Assembly: GCA_027318525.1 (NCBI GenBank)
Contig: DAHVPA010000136.1
Span: forward strand, 1 to 5,375
DNA: 5,375 nt
Direction: 5' to 3'
Source of the DNA: Candidatus Cloacimonadota bacterium
Lineage (GTDB): Bacteria; Cloacimonadota; Cloacimonadia; Cloacimonadales; Cloacimonadaceae
The translations under genes and the position numbers were made by a program. This document shows, in pieces, positions 1-5,375 of the stretch; position 1 is the stretch's first letter; every line of letters starts with the position of its first letter. The notes below the pieces were generated by a model. The model did not search any database, was not told the origin of the DNA, and was given only the letters and a program-made list of their open reading frames with translations.

Positions 1-350
1 TCAAGTTTGGACCCAATACCGAAGAGCATGATTTTAACTTCAAAAAGAATAATGCCGTCAAGTTTCTCAAACAGCATAACAAAGTTAAATTTACGGTCCG
101 GTTCAGAGGTCGTCAGCTTGCCCATAAAGAGTTGGGTTATGATGTTTTGGAAAGGCTCAAATCCGAGCTGCAGTATATTGCAGACCCTGATGCAGATCCG
201 GTAAGCGACCGTAACCTGCTTTCCATGATTATGACTCCGAAAAAGGATATCGACCGCATCCTGGAGAAACAAACCAAGGATAAAGAGACAACCACCCCTG
301 TAAAGGAGAATCCGACTCCAGAAGAACAGCCGGAAGAAACGACTAAATAA
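1..350 (+). CDS. infC: Translation initiation factor IF-3, C-terminal part (5' end outside window)
   Basis: IF-3 binds the 30S subunit, keeps it apart from the 50S, and proofreads the initiator tRNA-start codon pairing. The open frame has its first full codon at base 3 and ends with TAA at 348-350. It encodes the IF-3 C-terminal domain: a segment with EEHDFNFK, then KVKFTVRFRGRQLAHKELG, the strongly conserved strand-helix signature of the family, then YDVLERLKSEL and a final strand with SMIMTPKK. The N-terminal domain and linker lie upstream of the window, so the start codon (often an unusual AUU in this gene) cannot be judged. After the usual family end (MTPKK) the protein continues for about 30 residues, rich in Thr, Pro, Glu and Lys, probably disordered (264-347). 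It is the first visible gene of an infC-rpmI-rplT cluster, which fits the family's usual context. Confidence 0.97.
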   Translation, partial: KFGPNTEEHDFNFKKNNAVKFLKQHNKVKFTVRFRGRQLAHKELGYDVLERLKSELQYIADPDADPVSDRNLLSMIMTPKKDIDRILEKQTKDKETTTPVKENPTPEEQPEETTK

Positions 351-390
351 TATCAAGTATAAGTTTAAGATAGATATAGTAAATACATAA

Positions 391-395
391 AGGAG
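391..395 (+). promoter_or_regulatory. Ribosome binding site of rpmI
   Basis: AGGAG lies six bases before the ATG at 402, inside an AT-rich 51-base spacer (351-401). The spacer shows no strong hairpin and no clear promoter. In E. coli and B. subtilis, L20 represses this operon by binding mRNA structures near here, but I cannot see such a structure within this short spacer. Confidence 0.8.
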
Positions 396-401
396 AATAA
401 C

Positions 402-596
402 ATGCCGAAAGTCAAGACTAACCGTTCGGCGGCCAAGAGGTTTAAAGTGACAGGCACAGGTAAGATAGTCCGTCACCATGCCAAGGCAGCCCATATCAAA
501 ACCAAGAAAAGCCCCAAACTGAAAAGACATCTGCGCGATGGCGCAATCGTCCTCAGATGTGATGAGGGACGCGTCAAGAGAATGCTGGGACTGTAA
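402..596 (+). CDS. rpmI: 50S ribosomal protein bL35
   Basis: This small basic protein of 64 residues is a component of the bacterial large ribosomal subunit and contacts 23S rRNA. The protein begins MPKVKTNRSAAKRFKVTGTG, the classic bL35 N-terminus. It continues with the Lys/His/Arg-rich KIVRHHAKAAHIKTKKSPK segment and ends with RVKRMLGL, again typical. The length matches the family (about 64-66 residues). The start is fixed by a good AGGAG six bases upstream and by the conserved N-terminus. It sits between infC and rplT, its standard position, and is separated from rplT by only 12 bases, so the two are almost certainly cotranscribed and probably coregulated by L20. Confidence 0.98.
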   Translation: MPKVKTNRSAAKRFKVTGTGKIVRHHAKAAHIKTKKSPKLKRHLRDGAIVLRCDEGRVKRMLGL

Positions 597-603
597 AGGA
601 GAG
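596..603 (+). promoter_or_regulatory. Ribosome binding site of rplT
   Basis: AAGGAGAG begins on the last base of the rpmI stop codon and ends five bases before the rplT ATG at 609. This is a strong Shine-Dalgarno and supports tight coupling of L35 and L20 synthesis. Confidence 0.8.
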
Positions 604-608
604 AGATT

Positions 609-959
609 ATGCCAAGAGCAACAAATAACGTAGCGGCAAAACAGCGCCATAAAAAATATCTGAAGGCGGCAAAAGGCTATTTTGGAGCCAGAAGCACGAC
701 CTACAAGATTGCCCGTCAAACTGTAGAAAAGGGTTTAACCTATGCTTTTAGAGACAGGAAAGCCAAAAAGAGAGATTATAGAAGACTGTGGATAGTCCGT
801 ATCAATGCAGCCTGCAGGCTGAACGACATCAGCTACAGCAAATTCATCAATGGCTTGCACAAATCCAATATCGAAATCAACAGAAAAGTATTGGCTCATC
901 TTGCCTGGCACGATGCAACCGCTTTTTCCAAATTGGTGGAGCTTGTAAAATCGAACTAA
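609..959 (+). CDS. rplT: 50S ribosomal protein bL20
   Basis: L20 is an early-assembly 23S rRNA-binding protein needed for building the 50S subunit. In several bacteria it also represses its own operon by binding mRNA. The 116-residue product matches the family (about 115-119). It has the long basic N-terminal extension (MPRATNNVAAKQRHKKYLKA), the KGYFGARS motif, and the signature RDRKAKKRDYRRLWIVRINA around residues 48-67. The globular RNA-binding C-terminal half follows, with YSKFINGL and IEINRKVLAHLA. The start is set by a strong Shine-Dalgarno and the conserved N-terminus. pheS begins 12 bases after the stop. The E. coli pheM leader peptide and its attenuator, which occupy this spot in enterobacteria, are absent. 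Confidence 0.98.
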   Translation: MPRATNNVAAKQRHKKYLKAAKGYFGARSTTYKIARQTVEKGLTYAFRDRKAKKRDYRRLWIVRINAACRLNDISYSKFINGLHKSNIEINRKVLAHLAWHDATAFSKLVELVKSN

Positions 960-963
960 GAGG
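958..963 (+). promoter_or_regulatory. Ribosome binding site that fixes the GTG start of pheS
   Basis: AAGAGG overlaps the end of the rplT stop codon and is separated by eight bases from GTG at 972. An in-frame TAA (969-971) lies directly before that GTG, so the frame cannot extend upstream. The first in-frame ATG is about 95 codons downstream, inside conserved sequence. The GTG is therefore the likely start. Confidence 0.75.
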
Positions 964-971
964 TTAAATAA

Positions 972-1988
972 GTGCAGCTTCAATTAGAAGAACTCATTGT
1001 AAAGGCAAAACAGGAAATCGGGCAATGCTCAAACCTGAGTGAACTTGCCAATCTCAAAGCACAGTATGTCGGTAAAAAGAGTGAATTGAACAATCTCTTC
1101 GGCAAACTGAAAGATATCCCGGCAGAGGAACGTCCTGCATTTGGACAAGCTGTTAATAGAGCCCGCAACAAATTGGAAGAGCTGATTGATGGTAGAGAGA
1201 CAGAACTGCGTAACAGCATCTGGAACCAAACCAAGCAGGGTTTGGATTTGACCATGCCGGGCACAGCTTATCCGAGAGGCGGGTTGCATCCCTTGACCAA
1301 GGTTATGCGTGAGATTGAAGACGTATTCATCGGGATGGGATTTGCCATCGCCGAAGGTTTTGACATAGAAGATGAGTTTCATAATTTTGATGCACTTAAT
1401 ACACCCAAAGACCATCCTTCCAGAAATCTGGCTGATACTTTTTATTTAAAAGATGGTAACCTGTTAAGGACACAAACGTCCACCGTCCAGGTCAGAACCA
1501 TGGAAAAATATCCTCCCCCGATTCGAATCATATCTCCGGGAAGATGTTATAGAAATGACAAACCTGACGCATCCCATTCGCCTGTGTTTCATCAGGTAGA
1601 AGGTTTGGTAGTTGATGAGGGTGTCACTATGGCTGACATGAAAGATACGCTGCACCGATTTGCCAAGAGCATCTTCGGAAACGATGTCCAGGTCAGACTA
1701 AGACCCCATTTCTTCCCTTTTACAGAACCCTCTGTGGAAATGGATATGAGCTGCTCCGTTTGTGGCGGGAAAGGCTGTCGTGTCTGCAAGCAATCAGGCT
1801 GGCTTGAGCTATGTGGAGCAGGAATGGTTGACCCCAATGTATTCGATATTCTAAAGATTGACTCAGAACGCTATACGGGCTATGCTTTTGGATTTGGCAT
1901 AGACCGGATTACAATGATGAAGTATAATATCCCTGATTTAAGGATATTGTATGATAACGACTTGCGTGTTTTGCGTCAATTCAGTTAA
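972..1988 (+). CDS. pheS: Phenylalanine-tRNA ligase alpha subunit
   Basis: This is the catalytic subunit of the cytoplasmic alpha2beta2 enzyme that activates phenylalanine with ATP and charges tRNA-Phe. The 338 residues match the bacterial length (about 327-350). Residues 1-85 form the N-terminal helical arm, a tRNA-binding coiled coil, with QYVGKKSELN and AEERPAFGQAVN. The class II core follows: motif 1 around HPLTKVMREIEDVFIGMGF (106-124), motif 2 with GRCYRNDKPDASHSPVFHQVEG (190-211), then RPHFFPFTEPS (244-254), and motif 3 with GYAFGFGIDR (303-312). Ala305 sits where E. coli has the Phe-pocket Ala294, so normal specificity is expected. Four cysteines (261, 264, 269, 272; CxxC-x4-CxxC) make a knuckle also common in other bacterial PheS. 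The start is GTG. pheT follows after 12 bases, as expected for subunits made in equal amounts. Confidence 0.98.
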   Translation: MQLQLEELIVKAKQEIGQCSNLSELANLKAQYVGKKSELNNLFGKLKDIPAEERPAFGQAVNRARNKLEELIDGRETELRNSIWNQTKQGLDLTMPGTAYPRGGLHPLTKVMREIEDVFIGMGFAIAEGFDIEDEFHNFDALNTPKDHPSRNLADTFYLKDGNLLRTQTSTVQVRTMEKYPPPIRIISPGRCYRNDKPDASHSPVFHQVEGLVVDEGVTMADMKDTLHRFAKSIFGNDVQVRLRPHFFPFTEPSVEMDMSCSVCGGKGCRVCKQSGWLELCGAGMVDPNVFDILKIDSERYTGYAFGFGIDRITMMKYNIPDLRILYDNDLRVLRQFS

Positions 1989-1993
1989 GGAAG
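1987..1993 (+). promoter_or_regulatory. Ribosome binding site of pheT
   Basis: AAGGAAG overlaps the pheS stop codon and lies seven bases before the ATG at 2001. The arrangement favours coupled translation of the two synthetase subunits. Confidence 0.75.
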
Positions 1994-2000
1994 CAGATAA

Positions 2001-4553
2001 ATGCAGATATCATTGGAATGGCTAAAGACATACATCAAGCTTGAATGCAGTCTTGAAGAGTTGGTCAGAATGCTAACCTTTTCGGGGATAGAAGTCGAAA
2101 ATCACTATTCCTACGGTGATATTCCCAATGGGGTGGTGACAGCCAAGGTTATAGAAAGTCAACCTATTGAAGGAAGCGACCATTTACAAGTTTGTTCTGT
2201 TGAAACCGGAGAGCAAAAATTGCAAATCGTCTGCGGAGCTCCGAATTGCCGAAGTGGCATTATTGCAGCTCTGGCTCTTCCAGAAACAAATCTGAAAGAC
2301 ATCCAAATCAAGAAAACCAAAATCAGAGGTGTGGAATCACATGGAATGCTGTGTTCTGAAAAAGAACTGAGCCTTTCGGAAGACCACAGTGGAATAATTG
2401 AACTGCCTGCTGATACGCCAATTGGTAAGAGCCTGTGTGAAATCTGGAATCTTCCTGATGAAATATTTGAACTGGAAATCACGCCCAATCGTCCCGACTT
2501 ACTTGGTTACATGGGTATAGCTACAGATTTGGCAGCAAGCTCCGGTAGCAAACTTACATTCCCAGAAGTGAATTCTGCCAATACCGAAACAGATGCCAAT
2601 ACCAAGATTGATGACCATTTAAGTTTGGAAGTAAAAGAACCAACATCCTGTATCCGCTACGTTGCCAGACTGATAAGAAATGTAAGAATCGGCGAATCCC
2701 CCGAATGGCTCAAGCAAAGACTGATTAGATCAGGTTTGAGACCAATCAATAATGTCGTCGATATTACAAACTACGTAATGCTGGAAACTGGTCATCCGCT
2801 TCATGCTTTTGACTATAACAAACTGCCTAAAAGAAATGGTAAGGCAGAAATTATCGTCCGGAATGCAGAATTGAACGAACAATTCTGTGCTTTGGATGGA
2901 AATGAGTATTCCCTTTCACCAAGCAATTTGGTTATTGCAGACAGTGAAAAAGCCATTGCTTTGGCAGGAGTAATCGGAGGAACCAATTCCCACATAACTG
3001 ACAATACTGTGGATGTAGTTTTAGAAGCAGCTTGCTTTGATCATACATCAATCCGTAAGACCTCTTATCAGCATAAGATTTCCACAGATTCTGCCTATAG
3101 GTTTGAAAGACAATTGGCACCTGAAACCTGTGAAGAAGCAAGTCTCAGGGCAGCGTCCTTGATAGTTACACTAGCTGCTGGAACCTTATCGCAAGGCAAG
3201 CTGGATGTGTGGAACAATAAAGCCAAACCGTTAATAATCCCGATTCGACCCTCCCGCTTCGAGCAGGTAATAGGCATATCTCTGACTAAAGAACAGATTC
3301 AGAACTGTCTGAACAGATTGGGTTTAATCTATCTGGGTGAAGGTTGTTATAAGAAATACTATCCAAATTCCGTAGATGCTATTCCCAGGCTTGTAACAAA
3401 TGCGGATGGCGTTTTGTTTTTTGAATCGCAAAAAAACCGCAATGATGATACAGTCAACATCGACAAAGTCGAAGAAGCTCTATATTTTGAGATCCCACCC
3501 AAACGAGTGGATTTGACCAGAGAGATTGATTTGATTGAAGAGATCAGCCGTATCCATGGCTTGGATAAAATCAATTCTCGACAAGTTGTTCCCAACATTA
3601 TGGATCAACATGCTTTCTTGTTGAAAAGGAAGCTGGCAGATTATTTTTGTCTGCGAGGTTTTAATGAAGTTGTGAATCTGAGCTTTGGAGATCCTGACCA
3701 TTTTTCTCTGCTTTATGGTGACAATTCTGACGAAAGCCGAAAACAGATTGAGTTGTTAAACCCACAAAACAGAAATCTTTCAGTCATGCGAACAAATCTT
3801 GCTGCGCAATTGCTGCAAACAGCCAGTTACAACATTAACAGAAGCACAAAGCAGATGCGAATCTTTGAAATGAACAGAGTATTCCAGGAAAATCACTCAC
3901 TGCCAAAAATTGAAAACTGCCATCTGACTCTCTTAGCCATCGGTGATAACCAGAATAAACACTGGAAAACATCTTCCTTGGCAACAGATTTTTATGATTT
4001 GAAGGGACTAGTAACTGATTTATTGGAAACCACGGGATTAGTTGACTATAGGATTGTAGATTATAGTAACCTATATTACACAGAGGAAGCACAAAGTATT
4101 TTGTGTGAGGACAAGCAGATTGCTGCATTTGGAAAGCTCAAACCTTCTGTAGCTATAAATTTTGGGATTGATAGCCTAGAACTAAAATCTGATGTATGGT
4201 TAGCAGATATTGATGTCGAGTCTTTGATAGACTTAACCAGAGATAAAACCAAGCAGTATAAACAGGTTCCAAAGTTTCCTTCTTCAGAACGCGATATATC
4301 TTTTCTTATTGCAGATAATATCAGTTTTAATTCTATTCAGTCAGAGATCAAGGATGCTGTAGGTAATTCCCTGTATGGATTGGCATTGATTGATGAATTT
4401 AGAGGTAAGCAAGTCCCTGGCGGGATGCGAAGTTTAACTTTTAGAATAGTATTCAATCATCCTGAAAAAACATTGACAGATGATGAGGTTGATTTAATAG
4501 TTGAATTAGTGAAAAATAAGTTGAAATCTCTATGGGATGTTCAACTGAGGTGA
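2001..4553 (+). CDS. pheT: Phenylalanine-tRNA ligase beta subunit
   Basis: This subunit of the alpha2beta2 Phe-tRNA synthetase binds tRNA-Phe and hydrolyses mischarged Tyr-tRNA-Phe. It has 850 residues against about 795-805 in most bacteria. Domains in order are B1 (1-40); the EMAP-like tRNA-binding B2 fold (about 40-150, with VCGAPNCRSG and RGVESHGMLCSEKEL); B3/B4 editing domain (about 210-400); B5 (about 405-525); the catalytic-like B6/B7 fold (about 535-735); and a C-terminal anticodon-binding ferredoxin-like B8 domain (about 757-850, from PKFPSSERDISF). In the editing site, HPLHAFD (His268), LEAACF (Glu342) and STDSAYRFER (Thr362) match the family, so editing looks intact. The extra length is mainly an insertion of about 40 residues in B5 (roughly 445-493). 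The start is supported by AAGGAAG and the usual N-terminus MQISLEWLKTYI. Confidence 0.98.
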   Translation: MQISLEWLKTYIKLECSLEELVRMLTFSGIEVENHYSYGDIPNGVVTAKVIESQPIEGSDHLQVCSVETGEQKLQIVCGAPNCRSGIIAALALPETNLKDIQIKKTKIRGVESHGMLCSEKELSLSEDHSGIIELPADTPIGKSLCEIWNLPDEIFELEITPNRPDLLGYMGIATDLAASSGSKLTFPEVNSANTETDANTKIDDHLSLEVKEPTSCIRYVARLIRNVRIGESPEWLKQRLIRSGLRPINNVVDITNYVMLETGHPLHAFDYNKLPKRNGKAEIIVRNAELNEQFCALDGNEYSLSPSNLVIADSEKAIALAGVIGGTNSHITDNTVDVVLEAACFDHTSIRKTSYQHKISTDSAYRFERQLAPETCEEASLRAASLIVTLAAGTLSQGKLDVWNNKAKPLIIPIRPSRFEQVIGISLTKEQIQNCLNRLGLIYLGEGCYKKYYPNSVDAIPRLVTNADGVLFFESQKNRNDDTVNIDKVEEALYFEIPPKRVDLTREIDLIEEISRIHGLDKINSRQVVPNIMDQHAFLLKRKLADYFCLRGFNEVVNLSFGDPDHFSLLYGDNSDESRKQIELLNPQNRNLSVMRTNLAAQLLQTASYNINRSTKQMRIFEMNRVFQENHSLPKIENCHLTLLAIGDNQNKHWKTSSLATDFYDLKGLVTDLLETTGLVDYRIVDYSNLYYTEEAQSILCEDKQIAAFGKLKPSVAINFGIDSLELKSDVWLADIDVESLIDLTRDKTKQYKQVPKFPSSERDISFLIADNISFNSIQSEIKDAVGNSLYGLALIDEFRGKQVPGGMRSLTFRIVFNHPEKTLTDDEVDLIVELVKNKLKSLWDVQLR
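4547..4553 (+). promoter_or_regulatory. Ribosome binding site embedded in the end of pheT
   Basis: GAGGTGA contains the pheT stop codon (TGA, 4551-4553) and lies six bases before the ATG at 4560. The placement suggests that ribosomes finishing pheT reinitiate on the coiled-coil gene, and it chooses the start of that gene. Confidence 0.75.
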
Positions 4554-4559
4554 TATAAT

Positions 4560-4880
4560 ATGGATAATCAGGCATTACAATTGCATGATAAAGTGCAGAA
4601 ACTTATCGAGCAATATACAAAAGATAAGGCACGTTTAAATGAGTTGGAAAAAGCACTCCAGGACAAGTCTAAGGATACAGGTGTTTATCAATCTCAGATA
4701 ACACAGCTCCAGAATGAACTGGTCAACGTTAAAAACGATAATTCAAAGCTTGTTAACGAACTTAATGAGTTAAAAAAGAAGAACGTGGAGCTTGAAAAGA
4801 CCATTGCTTCAATAGATGATTTTGCAACCGATTTGAATACCAAACTGGACAATCTGATACCCAAAATTGAAAACCTTTAG
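4560..4880 (+). CDS. Small coiled-coil protein, possible ZapB-like partner of ZapA
   Basis: This is a 106-residue, highly charged, cytoplasmic protein with no signal peptide or membrane segment. Apart from a short C-terminal segment it has no proline (only Pro101), and it is dominated by heptad-like Leu/Ile/Val spacing. Helices run at about 5-36 and about 43-85, with a Lys/Asp/Gly-rich break (DKSKDTG, 35-41). The C-terminal segment LNTKLDNLIPKIENL resembles in style the closing helix of ZapB/DUF904-type small coiled-coil proteins. That is a visual impression, not a homology result. It starts six bases after pheT and ends nine bases before zapA, so it is probably cotranslated with ZapA. By analogy with E. 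coli ZapB, which binds ZapA and stabilises the Z ring, a division role is plausible. Coiled coils of this size resemble many unrelated proteins, so the function is inferred from position. Confidence 0.85.
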   Translation: MDNQALQLHDKVQKLIEQYTKDKARLNELEKALQDKSKDTGVYQSQITQLQNELVNVKNDNSKLVNELNELKKKNVELEKTIASIDDFATDLNTKLDNLIPKIENL

Positions 4881-4889
4881 TCGGATTTT

Positions 4890-5168
4890 ATGAATTCAGT
4901 AGAAGTAGAAATCTACGGCAGAAAATACAAGCTCAAGGGTGAAGATACCCAGAAGCTAAGATTAATTGCAGATAAGCTCAACACTCAATTGGTGGAGTTA
5001 GGTGAACAATACGAACTTTTAGAGTTTAGTAAGTTACTACTCCTCTGCAGTCTGCAATTACAAGAAAGACTACTGGATTTAAGCAAAACCAATCAAGATT
5101 TAAAAGATGAACTGGAGCGTATGAATCAGATGATTTCTGCATTTATACGTGATACTAACGAAAAGTAA
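4890..5168 (+). CDS. zapA: Cell division protein ZapA
   Basis: ZapA binds FtsZ in the cytoplasm and bundles protofilaments, stabilising the division ring. The 92-residue product has the ZapA layout. The N-terminal beta strand VEVEIYGRKYKLKGED (4-19) carries the family's xVxIxGxxYxLxG pattern. A helix follows with LRLIADKLNTQL (23-34), then a long C-terminal helix and coiled coil (about 45-88) with KLLLLCSLQLQERLLDL and regularly spaced Leu/Met. Length fits the family (about 85-110). The start is chosen because the N-terminal strand is conserved, but the region before it (4881-4889) has no real Shine-Dalgarno, only a weak GGA. Translation is therefore probably coupled to the coiled-coil gene ending nine bases upstream. 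zapA close to pheST is known from Bacillus, and zapA followed by the 6S RNA gene is known from proteobacteria. Both links appear here. Confidence 0.9.
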   Translation: MNSVEVEIYGRKYKLKGEDTQKLRLIADKLNTQLVELGEQYELLEFSKLLLLCSLQLQERLLDLSKTNQDLKDELERMNQMISAFIRDTNEK

Positions 5169-5170
5169 GT

Positions 5171-5336
5171 GCCTGCGATACTCGTGATTTAATTTGTAGT
5201 AGAGTCACCAACGTCAAGGGAATCAAGCCATTGGCGGCGCGCATGCCGTCTTAGTTACGGACACGCAAAGTCAACAAGGTAGATACCCACCTTGAAATAG
5301 ACTCTTGACGCTCAAATTAGCACGGTATTCGCGGGC
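5171..5336 (+). ncRNA. Structured RNA after zapA, candidate 6S RNA (ssrS-like)
   Basis: This stretch carries no credible reading frame but has strong long-range pairing. The closing stem pairs 5171-5186 with 5321-5336 (15 base pairs, two single-base bulges). A second helix pairs TAATTTG (5190-5196) with CAAATTA (5313-5319). Then comes an asymmetric loop (15 bases on the 5' side, 2 on the 3' side) and a third helix, CGTCAAGGG (5212-5220) with CTCTTGACG (5302-5310). Inside are two hairpins: GGCGGC/GCCGTC (5233-5238, 5245-5250) and CAAGGT/ACCTTG (5275-5280, 5289-5294). Four pairs are G-U only on the plus strand (5174/5333, 5189/5320, 5219/5303, 5234/5249), which supports plus-strand transcription. 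The size (about 166 bases), the rod with long closing stem and internal bubble, and the position after zapA all fit 6S RNA, which binds housekeeping RNA polymerase. No diagnostic primary sequence was recognised, so the 6S name is inference. The true ends may lie a few bases outside the stem. Confidence 0.6.
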
Positions 5337-5375
5337 TATATAAATTGTAAGTCTGACGATTTGCAGCATTAAGTG

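Noticed and set aside
7..204. A second plus-strand frame overlapping infC
   Set aside because: The other frame gives the unmistakable IF-3 C-terminal domain. This one is serine-rich without recognisable motifs.
375..380. TATAGT in the infC-rpmI spacer, close to a -10 promoter element
   Set aside because: No acceptable -35 element is found at the right distance (about 352-357), and the spacer is simply AT-rich, so chance is likely.
735..1415. Minus-strand open frames opposite rplT and pheS (735-983, 1029-1415 and similar ones opposite pheT)
   Set aside because: They lie wholly opposite strongly conserved genes, show no family motifs and have no supporting context, so they are codon-bias shadows.
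1741..1800. Four-cysteine cluster in PheS as a novel zinc site
   Set aside because: The CxxCGGKGCxVC pattern with following GW and GAGMV is common in bacterial PheS, so it is a family trait and not a novelty.
5151..5156. GATACT near the end of zapA as a -10 element for the structured RNA
   Set aside because: It matches the consensus at only four of six positions and lacks a convincing -35 partner. The RNA could equally be cut out of the operon transcript.
5169..5375. tmRNA, RNase P RNA or signal recognition particle RNA as the identity of the terminal RNA
   Set aside because: I find no alanine acceptor arm or CCA end, no GAGGAAAGUCC/ACAGAA core of RNase P, and no GGAAG/AGCAG-type loop of the SRP RNA.
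5337..5375. Terminator or downstream promoter after the structured RNA (TATATA at 5337-5342)
   Set aside because: No hairpin followed by a T run and no matching -35 element are seen. The window ends too soon to tell.

Overview
The window is a compact, entirely plus-strand bacterial gene cluster at moderate GC (low-to-mid 40s percent by eye). In order it holds the 3' part of infC (translation initiation factor IF-3), rpmI (ribosomal protein L35), rplT (L20), pheS and pheT (the two subunits of phenylalanyl-tRNA synthetase), a small coiled-coil gene of unknown function, zapA (an FtsZ-ring accessory protein), and a 207-base non-coding end. Nearly all of that end folds into a strongly base-paired RNA that I interpret as a 6S RNA (ssrS-like) candidate.

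The organism cannot be named with confidence. The infC-rpmI-rplT-pheS-pheT order is widespread in bacteria. In E. coli a pheM leader lies before pheS and ihfA follows pheT; neither is here. Instead pheT is followed by a short coiled-coil gene and zapA, which recalls Firmicutes (pheST near zapA) and, as I remember it, members of the Bacteroidetes/FCB group. A Cloacimonadota- or FCB-type anaerobe is my guess only.

The layout looks like one transcription unit. Gaps are 51 bases (infC-rpmI), 12 (rpmI-rplT), 12 (rplT-pheS), 12 (pheS-pheT), 6 (pheT-coiled coil) and 9 (coiled coil-zapA). No terminator-like hairpin with a T run is visible between genes. Good Shine-Dalgarno sequences precede every gene except zapA, whose start probably depends on translation of the gene just upstream. 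The first five genes serve translation (initiation, 50S subunit, Phe-tRNA charging). The next two probably serve Z-ring assembly, and the terminal RNA, if it is 6S RNA, would modulate RNA polymerase. No stretch over 300 bases lacks a gene or RNA. The last 39 bases (5337-5375) hold nothing I can assign.

This is mostly an ordinary housekeeping region. The points most worth a second look are the structured RNA with two mutually exclusive folds, the roughly 40-residue insertion in the B5 domain of PheT, and the unnamed coiled-coil partner of zapA.
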